DNA of 64,000 bases from an uncultured Prolixibacteraceae bacterium (GTDB taxonomy: Bacteria > Bacteroidota > Bacteroidia > Bacteroidales > Prolixibacteraceae), in assembly GCA_937915865.1 (NCBI GenBank), contig CALGIG010000033.1, forward strand, positions 124,001 through 188,000. The letters are read 5' to 3'. Shown in pieces: positions 29,069 through 38,600 of the stretch. The notes under the pieces are model-generated. The model did no database searches. It was not told the origin of the DNA and saw only the letters and a list, made by a program, of their open reading frames with translations. How positions within the stretch are numbered: position 1 is the stretch's first letter; every line of letters starts with the position of its first letter. Made by a program: the position numbers and the translations under genes.

Positions 29069-31939
29069 TCAATAAACCGTTACCGGCCCAATCAGTCCCA
29101 TAGACTGAATCGGCTGGTCTTTTGTTTTTTGATTGGTGAATTTTTGCGCCGTTTTATTGTCGGTGAGCGTTTTCATATAGTTGCCCATTACCGTAACTAC
29201 GCGAACTTCCAGCTCGTTTTGTCCCTTTTTCAGGAATGGCGCGAGGTTGTAAATTCGTCGTCCGTACCATTTTACGCCGCACGATTGCCCGTTCACGAAA
29301 ACTTCGGAGACACCAAATACCTGTCCCAAATTGAGGATTGTTTTTCCGGCGCCATCGAAGTTGATGGTTTTGCGGTAAACAGCCGTTCCGGTGAAGTTCA
29401 CAAACTCGGTATCCTTGATGTCTTTCAGGGTATCCATTTTCAGATTTTTAACCCAGTTTTCGCGGCTGTGGCGGAATTCAACGTTCCAGTCGCTATTCAG
29501 GTTCTCTGCGTTGGTATTGCTGGCGGGTAGGAAAGTCCATTTTTTGTCGGCTCTTTCTTTGCTGAAAACAAACAGCCGCGTCTCGGCTGGGCCAAGCTCC
29601 AGCGTAATGCTGTTGTCAGTGAGTTCAATCCTTGAACGGTCGCCGGTTTCAGGGTTCCAGATTTCTGTCTTGCGCCCTTTTGTGATCTCAGGAGAAAACG
29701 AAATCTTGCTTGTGTGTGCGTCGAATTTGTGCGCGTTTCCAAAGAAAATGATTTCGCTTTTATCGTCGCTTTGGTAGCGCATTTGCATCATAAACCGGTC
29801 GGGATTTTCGATGGTGAGGTAATGCGGAAGTGAGTATTTCGTTAAAAGGTCGTTGTACCATTCCAGAAATTTATTGTCAGCTGGCTTTTTCACCAATATA
29901 AACCGGTCGGCAAAACTTTTCATTTTCTCAACCCATTGGCGAACTTGCTGGTCTTTTTCTTTGTAGTTGGTCAGTCCAAGCGATTTTTCAGGGTATTTTT
30001 CGATGCAGAAAATCCGTCCGCCTGAAGCAACAAATTCATACAATTTGGCGGCAGTTTCAGGATTGATGCTGGTTACTTCGGGAAGAAACAAAGTGCTGTA
30101 TTTTTTAGGGCCGTAGCACAGTTTTCCATCTTTTACCGTTGAATCGTTGATGATAATTTCGGTAGTGTAATCGGCAGCTCCTCCGGTTTTATTAATCGAC
30201 TCCCAAATAATGGAAGTGTATGGAATATTCAGTTTTTCAGGAAACGGGTCGGTCTGTACGCCCATTTCGCCCCACATGTCGTAATTGGCAGGCAAAATAG
30301 CAATGTCGGTGTACATATCGGCATGTTGGAAAACCGTTGACAGGCGCGCTTTATAGTTGTTCAGGTACTTAAAATACGGCCACCAGTTGTTGTTTTCGTT
30401 GTAGTACGAACCGTACTGTACCCAGCCTGGGAACGGCGCTTCGGGCGGCGAGTAGTTGAACCCGTGCCAAACAGAATGCGTGATTCCCGACATCAGGCTT
30501 TGGTCAGAACCGATTTTCAGCAATTCGAGCGTGGTATTGAAAACCAGGTAGGTATTGGTCATTTCTTCGCAACTCACTATGCGTTTGCCTGTTAAGTGAG
30601 CTGCCGACGAAACGTATTTGTCAATCATGGTGTAACCGCGGCCACGTCGGTAATCCTCGTCCGACATTTCTTCGCCCAGCTTGTGCTTGAGCCAGTTAGT
30701 AGTCCACGATTCACCTTCGGGAATGTCGTAACCGAGACTGCTTTCGAGCGGAAAGAATCCGCGTCCGTAGGCCTGTGCGCGCGATTTGACGTTTTGGTCT
30801 TTGCACCATTTCAGGTAGGTTTCGGTAAATCGTTCGCGCAGCAATTCTGCTTTGGTCAGCTCAAAATCGAAGCGGACGCGTTTAATTTCTTCTGCAAATT
30901 CGGGTGTTTTGGTTACGCCATAATTTTCGTCAACTACAGCGCCTAACCGGCCCACTTTGAACATGATAAAGGGTAAGTACGGTATTACGTCGTAGCCTCG
31001 GCGTTTTTTAAATTCTTCGGCCAGGTCGCTGGTCCAGTTGCTGCCTTCAAGTTCCATCGAATCGGTAAAGAAAGCACGGAGGTGATTGGATAATGGCCCG
31101 GTTTTTTTCTGAATGGTATCCGACATGTGGTCGAGGTATTTGCGCACTGCGGCTTTGTCGAAATGGTTCAGGATAGAACCTGCTGCGCCAGGCGCCCCAT
31201 TGATGACACAGGCAAACGAGTTGACTTTTACCAACGCATAAAATACATATTTTCCTTCGGGTACCTCGAATTTTATGGTCTCATTTTTTCGTTGGCCGGA
31301 AAGTTCGATGGCCTGATCGAGACTACTCATGGGGTCGGGAACCAGCTTGAGCGAGAGAATTTCGCAGGTGCGCCGGGGGTTTACTTCTGTTACACCCGGA
31401 TCGATATTTTTGAAAATATTGAATTGCGAGGTTTCGTAAGTCATCGGGCCTTCCAGTTTTTCGGCGTCGATAATTACAACCTGGGCACGTTCTTCCACTT
31501 CGAGCGATTCTGCACCAAATGGCCAGCCTGAACCAACAATAAGGTCGCAGGTCATGTCCAGTTTTTTTGCTTCAGCAAAGGTAACCTGCAGCATATCAAT
31601 CCACTCGTCGCTCAGCCATTTCAGCGATTTTTTGCCGAGATCGTCACCAGTTGACGGGAAAGCTATGGGGTTAATTTCAACACCTCCAATTCCGGCATCT
31701 TTAAGCAGATGTAATTCGCGAATAAGTTCTTTGGCTTCAATTTTATCGCCATTCCACCACCAGCGCACAAACGGACGATATTTTGATTCTGGATTTTTGA
31801 ACAGTTTATATAGTTCGGACATCGACAATTTGACTTTGTCATCTCCTGAAACGGGGGTTCCAAATACTGAAAGAGGGCCAGCGGTAAGACATCCGGCCGA
31901 AACAATTGCAGTTTGGAAAAGAAAAGTCCTTCTTTTCAT
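29069..31939 (-). CDS. GH106-like alpha-L-rhamnosidase (copy 2)
   Basis: A 956-residue GH106-type enzyme with an N-terminus that combines a twin arginine (KRRTFLF) with a lipobox-like SAGC at C17. It may therefore be Tat-exported and perhaps lipidated. Domains in order are a TIM barrel start (RPFVRWWWNGDKIEAKELIRELHLLKDAGIGGVEI, residues 57-91), LIVGSGWPFGAE, AFFTDSMELEGSNWT, CEEMTNTY, SPPEAPFPGWVQYGSYYNENN, the flap domain YSTLFLPEVTSINPETAAKLYEFVASGGRI, and a C-terminal jelly roll with LGQVFGVSEVFVNGQSCGVKWYGR. The family removes terminal alpha-L-rhamnose. It is distinct from copy 1 and follows the GHL10-like gene by about 190 bases, which contain a weak hairpin near 32069-32089. Confidence 0.82.
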   Translation of the reverse strand: MKRRTFLFQTAIVSAGCLTAGPLSVFGTPVSGDDKVKLSMSELYKLFKNPESKYRPFVRWWWNGDKIEAKELIRELHLLKDAGIGGVEINPIAFPSTGDDLGKKSLKWLSDEWIDMLQVTFAEAKKLDMTCDLIVGSGWPFGAESLEVEERAQVVIIDAEKLEGPMTYETSQFNIFKNIDPGVTEVNPRRTCEILSLKLVPDPMSSLDQAIELSGQRKNETIKFEVPEGKYVFYALVKVNSFACVINGAPGAAGSILNHFDKAAVRKYLDHMSDTIQKKTGPLSNHLRAFFTDSMELEGSNWTSDLAEEFKKRRGYDVIPYLPFIMFKVGRLGAVVDENYGVTKTPEFAEEIKRVRFDFELTKAELLRERFTETYLKWCKDQNVKSRAQAYGRGFFPLESSLGYDIPEGESWTTNWLKHKLGEEMSDEDYRRGRGYTMIDKYVSSAAHLTGKRIVSCEEMTNTYLVFNTTLELLKIGSDQSLMSGITHSVWHGFNYSPPEAPFPGWVQYGSYYNENNNWWPYFKYLNNYKARLSTVFQHADMYTDIAILPANYDMWGEMGVQTDPFPEKLNIPYTSIIWESINKTGGAADYTTEIIINDSTVKDGKLCYGPKKYSTLFLPEVTSINPETAAKLYEFVASGGRIFCIEKYPEKSLGLTNYKEKDQQVRQWVEKMKSFADRFILVKKPADNKFLEWYNDLLTKYSLPHYLTIENPDRFMMQMRYQSDDKSEIIFFGNAHKFDAHTSKISFSPEITKGRKTEIWNPETGDRSRIELTDNSITLELGPAETRLFVFSKERADKKWTFLPASNTNAENLNSDWNVEFRHSRENWVKNLKMDTLKDIKDTEFVNFTGTAVYRKTINFDGAGKTILNLGQVFGVSEVFVNGQSCGVKWYGRRIYNLAPFLKKGQNELEVRVVTVMGNYMKTLTDNKTAQKFTNQKTKDQPIQSMGLIGPVTVY

Positions 31940-32132
31940 TTCAAATGGTTTAATTGAATATCTGAGTTGGTTTATTTAAATATACCCGTACACCTTATCA
32001 AACCCCTATTCTTCTAAATCTCAATTTTCAAATTCAACTTACAATAAGGCTTGTATAAAGTGATAATGCCTGGCAACCAGGTATTCAGAATTTCAAATTG
32101 GTTTATATTGGTTTAGGGCAATTCCCTTTTGA

Positions 32133-33788
32133 TTAAAAATATCCGTTTGTTTCTACGTCGCCATATTTTAGGGCAATTTCAAGCCGCTTTATCCTGAAAG
32201 CTGTGTCTTTATTGCTGAAAGTGATCGAGTTGTATCCCTGCTTCAGGCATTTTGCCGGAACAATAAAAGCATATTCTTTTTCAGCTTTTTCAATTCCGCG
32301 CAAGCGGTCGTAAAGTTTGACGTAATCGGGTTTTTCAAGTACTATTTTGTTTCCGTTAACCCATAAATCGAATGTTGCCTGATGATTGGTTCGTAAAAAC
32401 AAGATTACTTCTTTCGGAATTGTTTTGACTGGGTTATCGCCAATGAAAATATCTGCCCGATTCGTTTTTTTAGCTGATACTTCCAGTGGGAGCGGAGACA
32501 CCGGAACCATTCCGTATTCGCCCGAACTATCGTTTAAGCAGTAGATTTTATTTCGGTATTCCAGCGTTTTCAACGATCCCATCTCTTTCAGGAGCGATGG
32601 CGCATTTACCCTGCAAACCTGCCCGCCTTCTTCCAGGTGTATATTTCCGTTGTATTTCGAGTTGTATTCGCCGTAGTACTGGTTGAACAAGTAAATCCCG
32701 TCGGCGCCTTGTGCCAGAATGTGCGAAGCCATTCCGCGCAACATGCCATGTGAATAAGTTTCGCGCGGGCGGTAACCTCCGTCGTCAATAGAAGCATAAA
32801 TCGGAATGTTTACCACTCCAAGTTCTTTCCTGAATTTAGCAACAGGTAGCGATGGATCGCCACGCCAGTGAACGCCAATGCTCACAAAATCGATAAGTTT
32901 CAACCGTATCCATTCCTGAATATCGAGCCCTTTGTCGAGGCAGATTTCAACAGTAGGGGGGACCCTTACTGAAAGGAGTATCTTTTTGCCGCGACGGGCT
33001 GAAACAGAATCAACTTTGGCCCTGATGTCTTTTACCAGCTGGGTCATCAACGGTGCATTTTTACGGCCTTCTCCCAATTTGAAATATACAATGAAACGCA
33101 TAAAATCGAGGTCGAACCCATCGATCATATCATATTTTTCAAGTTGTTCGGTAATCATGGCCAGTTTTTGTGCACGCACTTCCTTGTGTGCAAAATCGAG
33201 TGCCCGCGAGGCGTTGAACCCCGGAGTGCCGTCGTTTATCCAGTATTGAGGATGATTATACCAAAAATCGGTGTAAAGAAGAGGACAGTGCGATGTGGTG
33301 TCGTTAAAATGGAGGTCGTTCATCCGGTAAGTAATGAAAGTTTCCATTCCATCTTTTTTAGCCCGGGTTAATGATGCTGCAATCAAATCGGTTCCCTCCT
33401 TTTCCAGGTTGAGGAAGTTGGTATAGAAAGCTTTGAAAAAACGGTAATTGGCTGTATCCTTTCCGCAGTCAAGAGTTCCATTTTTGTCGTCGCAAAACAA
33501 TCGGTTATATTTCGACCGATAATAAGGAAAGTCGCTTCCGCTGCACATCATATAAGTGGTTACCTGCGAGTTGGCTACCATATCAACATAAGCATTCAGA
33601 TCGGTAACAGATAGCGGCCGCCTGTGGAACCAGTAGTTTCCAAGCGCATCGGTGCCATCGTTATTATGGATGATGCGGAATGACTGTCTTTTGTTGGATT
33701 CAAAGGCTTTTACTTGATTTGAGATTACGAGAAAAGCGATAAAAAAGAATAAAATATCCCATTTGGGGATTATTCTTGATAAATCCAT
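32133..33788 (-). CDS. GHL10-like TIM-barrel protein, putative glycosidase
   Basis: A 551-residue protein with a hydrophobic N-terminal segment (residues 11-29) acting as signal peptide or anchor. The central part resembles glycosyl-hydrolase-like family 10 (GHL10, formerly DUF187) barrels: MIDGFDLDFMRFIVYF at about 230-245 with paired aspartates, ILLSVRVPPTVEICLDKGLDIQEWI, LIDFVSIGVHWRGD, IPIYASIDDGGYRPRE and GADGIYLFNQYYG. A C-terminal beta-sandwich of about 100 residues (VILFLRTNHQATFDLWVNGNKI, NSITFSNKDTAFRIKRLEI) may bind carbohydrate. It is the first enzyme-like gene after susCD in locus B. Activity is not known for close relatives that I can name. The start at 33788 is supported by the hydrophobic segment. 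Confidence 0.6.
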   Translation of the reverse strand: MDLSRIIPKWDILFFFIAFLVISNQVKAFESNKRQSFRIIHNNDGTDALGNYWFHRRPLSVTDLNAYVDMVANSQVTTYMMCSGSDFPYYRSKYNRLFCDDKNGTLDCGKDTANYRFFKAFYTNFLNLEKEGTDLIAASLTRAKKDGMETFITYRMNDLHFNDTTSHCPLLYTDFWYNHPQYWINDGTPGFNASRALDFAHKEVRAQKLAMITEQLEKYDMIDGFDLDFMRFIVYFKLGEGRKNAPLMTQLVKDIRAKVDSVSARRGKKILLSVRVPPTVEICLDKGLDIQEWIRLKLIDFVSIGVHWRGDPSLPVAKFRKELGVVNIPIYASIDDGGYRPRETYSHGMLRGMASHILAQGADGIYLFNQYYGEYNSKYNGNIHLEEGGQVCRVNAPSLLKEMGSLKTLEYRNKIYCLNDSSGEYGMVPVSPLPLEVSAKKTNRADIFIGDNPVKTIPKEVILFLRTNHQATFDLWVNGNKIVLEKPDYVKLYDRLRGIEKAEKEYAFIVPAKCLKQGYNSITFSNKDTAFRIKRLEIALKYGDVETNGYF

Positions 33789-33839
33789 TCCTTTTAAATA
33801 TTAATTGTGGAAGAAAAGTAGGAAAAATTAGGAACTAAT

Positions 33840-33870
33840 TAAAGGATGGAGTATAAAACTCCATCCTTTA
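33840..33870. terminator. Stem-loop between susD and the enzyme genes (locus B)
   Basis: A perfect 13-bp inverted repeat (33840-33852 and 33858-33870) with a 5-base loop lies after the SusD stop on the minus strand. The minus-strand sequence that follows is only moderately T-rich, so it may be a partial terminator or an RNA-stabilising stem that keeps susCD mRNA more abundant than the distal genes. Confidence 0.6.
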
Positions 33871-33896
33871 TAATATGATGAAATAAGTTAAAAAAA

Positions 33897-35498
33897 TTAG
33901 TTTTGGACACAAAGAGGGTTATATAGCATTTCGTTTTCAGGTATCTGAAGTGTCATTTTAGACACGTTGTAAGTACCTTTATCAACATGGTTGCTTGAAC
34001 TAGTGCGGTCAACAGACATTCCCCAACGTTTGTTATTATAGAATTCACGTCCGCCTTCACCCCAAAGTTCAATACGGGTTTGTAATTGAACCATTTGTAT
34101 GGCTGTTAATCCTGACATTGCGGGATAATTATCACAAGTTAGTGTATTTGCACCTGTTCTTGTGCGGGCTTTTAATAAAACATTTAATGTTGTTTTAGCG
34201 CCGTTACTGTCGCCTGATTGGGCCTGAGCTTCTGCTTTCATTAAAAGTACTTCGGATGACCGCATATAAAAGCAAGTTACAGTACCTGCGTTCTTTTTGT
34301 CGTTTGTTCCTATGCCATGAGTAGCAGCGAATTTCAGGTTTGTATAGGCAGGGATGTATTTTACTGTTCCGTTTGACGGATAAGCATAATCTCCAAATGC
34401 TGTTGCCATAAAACAGTCTTTGCGATAATCGTCGCTGGCAATCTTGTCGTATAAACGGTTATCAATCCGTTCGAAGCCTTCACCTAAACCACCATTTCCT
34501 TCGGCAAATGGGTTCATCCATAGGTTATGTTGGGTTACTGCAGTTCCTACAGGAAATCCTAGAATAACCTCAGGATTAACATTGTTATAAAGAAACCCGT
34601 TTTTTTCGGGCCTGATTTCAGGAGCAGTAGCTGTTCCAGTATTGTTAACGCCTCCGTAAACACTTTGTCCCATTAAGGTTGGGTAATTGGCGAGAATAGC
34701 ATTACATGCCGAAATTGCTGTTGCCCAGTCGCCGGTAATCAATGATACTCTTGCCAATAGGAAGTTTGCTACGCCCAAATCGATATCCGTTACTTCAGAT
34801 GTTGTATAGCCCTTGCCTGATTCTGTAAATAAGGTAACGGCCTGGGTCAGGTCTTTTTTTATGAAATTATAAGAATCAACTGAAGAAGAGCGAGCTTTAG
34901 ATTCCTGGGTTGGTGAATAATAATCATAAAGCATTATTCCCAACTTGTCTTTTCCTCCCTGAAGATACGAATCCTGGTAATTTTCCATTAGGCAATTGTA
35001 GGCATAAGCCCTAACAACTAACCCTCTGGCTTTATATTCCTTAAGCAGAGTGTTTGATCCAACAGTAGCATCATCTAAAAATGCCAGCATTTTGTTTGCT
35101 GTAGTGATTTTGTTCCAATAAGAAATCCAGTAAGCGTTGTTTTTGTCAATAGCACCTGAAGTAAAATCGCGGAGAAAATATTCATCAGCGCCGAAAATCG
35201 ACAGGTTTTTAGCGCCAAATACAATATCATTTCCTTCAAGGTTTCTCATAACATCCATCCCCTGATCGGTTCCGTAACGCGTTTCAGAACTTGAGTTACT
35301 GCCTGAATTAAATTGCAGGGGCATAGTGTTGGCCATGCTTCCCATGATAATTGCGATCTTAGTAGCATCACCCGAAGCCAATATTTCTTTAATTTGCTCA
35401 TCGGTAATACTATTAGCCGGAGTGAGTTCCAATTCTTTTGAACAGGAGAATGACAATATACCGGCCAAAAGTGCAATGCTTAATATATTCTTTTTCAT
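33897..35498 (-). CDS. SusD/RagB-family surface glycan-binding lipoprotein (locus B)
   Basis: The 533-residue lipoprotein partner of the SusC receptor encoded just upstream. The signal peptide has lipobox cysteine C19 (LSFSCSKELELTP). Family features include the ARGLVVRAYAYNCLMENYQDSYLQGGKDKLG helices (about 155-185), VANFLLARVSLITGDWATAISACNAIL, CFYMRSSEVLLMKAEAQAQSG, and ELWGEGGREFYNNKRWGMSVDRTSSSN near the C-terminus, then TLQIPENEMLYNP. It is unlike the locus A SusD, so the two loci have independent origins and probably different ligands. The first residue of the mature protein would be lipidated and exposed at the cell surface. Confidence 0.94.
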   Translation of the reverse strand: MKKNILSIALLAGILSFSCSKELELTPANSITDEQIKEILASGDATKIAIIMGSMANTMPLQFNSGSNSSSETRYGTDQGMDVMRNLEGNDIVFGAKNLSIFGADEYFLRDFTSGAIDKNNAYWISYWNKITTANKMLAFLDDATVGSNTLLKEYKARGLVVRAYAYNCLMENYQDSYLQGGKDKLGIMLYDYYSPTQESKARSSSVDSYNFIKKDLTQAVTLFTESGKGYTTSEVTDIDLGVANFLLARVSLITGDWATAISACNAILANYPTLMGQSVYGGVNNTGTATAPEIRPEKNGFLYNNVNPEVILGFPVGTAVTQHNLWMNPFAEGNGGLGEGFERIDNRLYDKIASDDYRKDCFMATAFGDYAYPSNGTVKYIPAYTNLKFAATHGIGTNDKKNAGTVTCFYMRSSEVLLMKAEAQAQSGDSNGAKTTLNVLLKARTRTGANTLTCDNYPAMSGLTAIQMVQLQTRIELWGEGGREFYNNKRWGMSVDRTSSSNHVDKGTYNVSKMTLQIPENEMLYNPLCVQN

Positions 35499-35617
35499 CT
35501 GTTTATAATTTGTTTTTTAATTGCCAGATGGAACTCGCCATTACAATCATTCCCTTGTGTATGAGGTTATCTCTCATGGCTCGTTTCATGTGTTCTTTAA
35601 TTTTAAATTTTCGATTA

Positions 35618-38600
35618 TTATATATCAAGGTTAATACCGAATGAAATTGTGCGCATCGTAGGATATGAATAGGCTCCAACTTCAAAACCACCAACCAAAG
35701 ACATACGCGGATCAATACCTGAATGAGAAGCTTTCATCCAAAGGTTATCGCCAGAAATATACACACGTAAGTTCCTGATTCCGATTTTTTTCAATGTTTC
35801 ATCGGGAAGGTTATATCCAAAAGTAATGTTTTTGATGTTTATATATGACGCATTGAACAAAGCCATGTCGGTATATAGCCAGCTGCCAAAGGTGGCTCCA
35901 TCTCCATAAGTATTTCCATACATTGCCATTGGAAATTTTGCATTTGTATTTTCAGGAGTCCATGTGTTACCTATTAATTCTGATGACAATGCACGTCCAA
36001 TACTATTATTCAAATACAACCCGTTACCATATTCCGTACTAAAGAATTTTCCGCCAATCTGATATGCCAGCTGAGCGCTAAAATCAAAGTTTTTGTATTT
36101 TAAGGTTGTGCTAAATCCACCAATCCAGTCTGGAATTGAGCTACCCATTTCATAACGGTCGGCAGTAGAGTAATTGGTCGTTTTGGCATCTCCACCAACT
36201 GCAACATCGGCATATAACCCTTTGGTGTGGTCGGCTTCGGTTACGCGATGATAAAATAATGGGAGTCCGGTATTTTGGTCAACACCACCATATTTGAACA
36301 TATAAATGTTGTAATAATCTTTGTTTATACCTCTTAAGTAACTTATACCAGAGGCGCCTCCAGTTCCGGCAGCGCTCCATCCGTCAGCAGCTGCAGTCCA
36401 GTTCCCGTTTAATGCACTTGATCCAACCCCAGCCGGAACTTTCTTTAAAACAGTAGTATAGTGGGTGCCGTTCAACCCGATTGACCAGAATAAATCCTTC
36501 TTTTTAATCAAGTCGATATTTAATTCAATTTCAATACCACGGTTTCTGATTTTAGCTGAGTTTTTATCGATAGATGATTGACCCATAGATAAAGCAATTG
36601 GCTGAGCCCATATCGCGTTTACGCAGTCTTTGTTGTAGAAATCTAATGTACCATGTAAAACGTTGAATAACCCAAAGTCGATACCAGCATCAATAGTATG
36701 AGAATTTTCCCAGGTTAATCCATCGTTGGCGAAGTTTCCCTTGGTTAAGGTGAAAGAAGACGGAGTACCTGTTCCCGAAGTACTTGAAGTATATAACGCA
36801 CCATAAGACCAGGTTTGGTAGCCCGAATAGTTTGCCACACCATTTTGGTTACCAACAACGCCATAGCTGGCCCTGATTTTCAGATTGTCCAGCCAGTGTT
36901 TTGTTGATGCCATAAACTCTTCGCTTGAAGCTCTCCAACCTCCGCCTAAAGACCAGAATGTTCCCCAACGGGTTGAATTGTATTTAAATTTTGAAGATCC
37001 GTCGCGACGAATAGAAGCTTCAGCGTAGTATTTTTCGTCGTAAATATAATTTACACGTCCAAGATAACTTTCCATGGCATTGGCATATTCAGTACCACCA
37101 TTCCCTGCGTACGTTCCTCCAATATTCTGGCCTACAAAGTTTGTGAAAGCCACAAATCCAGGAACCAATTCATAAGAAGATCTGTAGTTAAGGTTTTCCA
37201 GACTGTATTTGTTAAATTCATGTCCGGCCAACGCATCAACATGGTGTTTACCGAATTCGTGATTATAGGTTAACAATTGTTGTGTATTAAAGATGGTTAC
37301 ATTTTGATAGGTTTTCCCCAATGCCCCAATTCCAGGTGCATTCCCGGTTTCGCTTTGCCAGTAACGGGTACGGGTTTCATGGTATTTTTCTAAACCGAGA
37401 TTAGTAGTAAATTTAAAATCCTTTAAGAATTTTATTTCAGCATACGAACGGGTTACAATATCGCTTGATTTACGAATATCCTGGTCGGTATCCAAAATAG
37501 TAAGTATATTGGATGAGCTGAGTGATGTCCCTGTTAATCCGAGAGGAGAATAAGTATCTCCTGCACTAACATGTACTTTCTTTTCTCCGTTGGTATAAAT
37601 AAGATTACCATCCTGATCATGAGCATAGAGTTGGATCAAGGGACTTTGTCCATTAATGAACCGAAATACGTTTGCAACAGCCGAGCCAGGATTACGGCCA
37701 TAGCGTGTGGCAGGTGATTGAGTTGTGCGGTATGAATAGGCAACATTTGTTCCAACCTTTAACCAGTCGTATAGCTGAGCATTGATATTGGAACGGCCAT
37801 TATAACGGTTGAAACTTGAACCCCTGATATAGGAAGGATCTTCCAGGTAACCCAACGAAAGGAAATAATCTACTTTCTCGTTTCCTCCTGAAGCAGATAT
37901 GTTGTATTCCTGTCTAAGCTTGCTTTCAAGTAAATATTTGTCGTAGTTATCGTTATAAAGTAATTTGGCATCTGGGTTTAATTTTCCATCAGTATTTACC
38001 AAATATGCACCCGACATAGACGAGCTTGCAGTAGCTCCAGTTCCTGTTGTGGTATAGACTGCACCCGGCACATTGTAAAGCATCCAGTTTCCTAAATCAT
38101 TTCTGGAGAAAGTAGTGGTTGAACCAGTATAGTCGAAGAGGTGAGTGCTGGCAAACTGTGCAGCATCTTCGTGCGACATGTTTGGGTTTTGAACATTAGT
38201 TGTATAGTTTTTGGCCATGCCCGAACCAGCAACACCGTATCTTACTGAATTATAAATGGCTTGCCATGCGTATTCATATATATCTTTGGGATCAGATATT
38301 TTATCATATTTGTATGGACCTACCTGGTTTACTCCCCATCGCCCTTCAAACGAGATTTTTGTTTTTCCTTTACCTCCTTTTTTTGTGGTGATTAAAACGA
38401 CACCATTGGCTCCGCGCGATCCGTATAGTGCAGTTGATGCAGCGTCTTTTAATATAGTAACATTCTCAATGTCTTTAGAACTGATTGTTGCTAATGGATT
38501 GTCATTTTGAGCAGGGACTCCGTCGATTACAACCAAGGCATTAGCGTAGTTTTGACTAGAAGAACCCAACCCACGGATACGAATACCCATGTCAAGGCCG

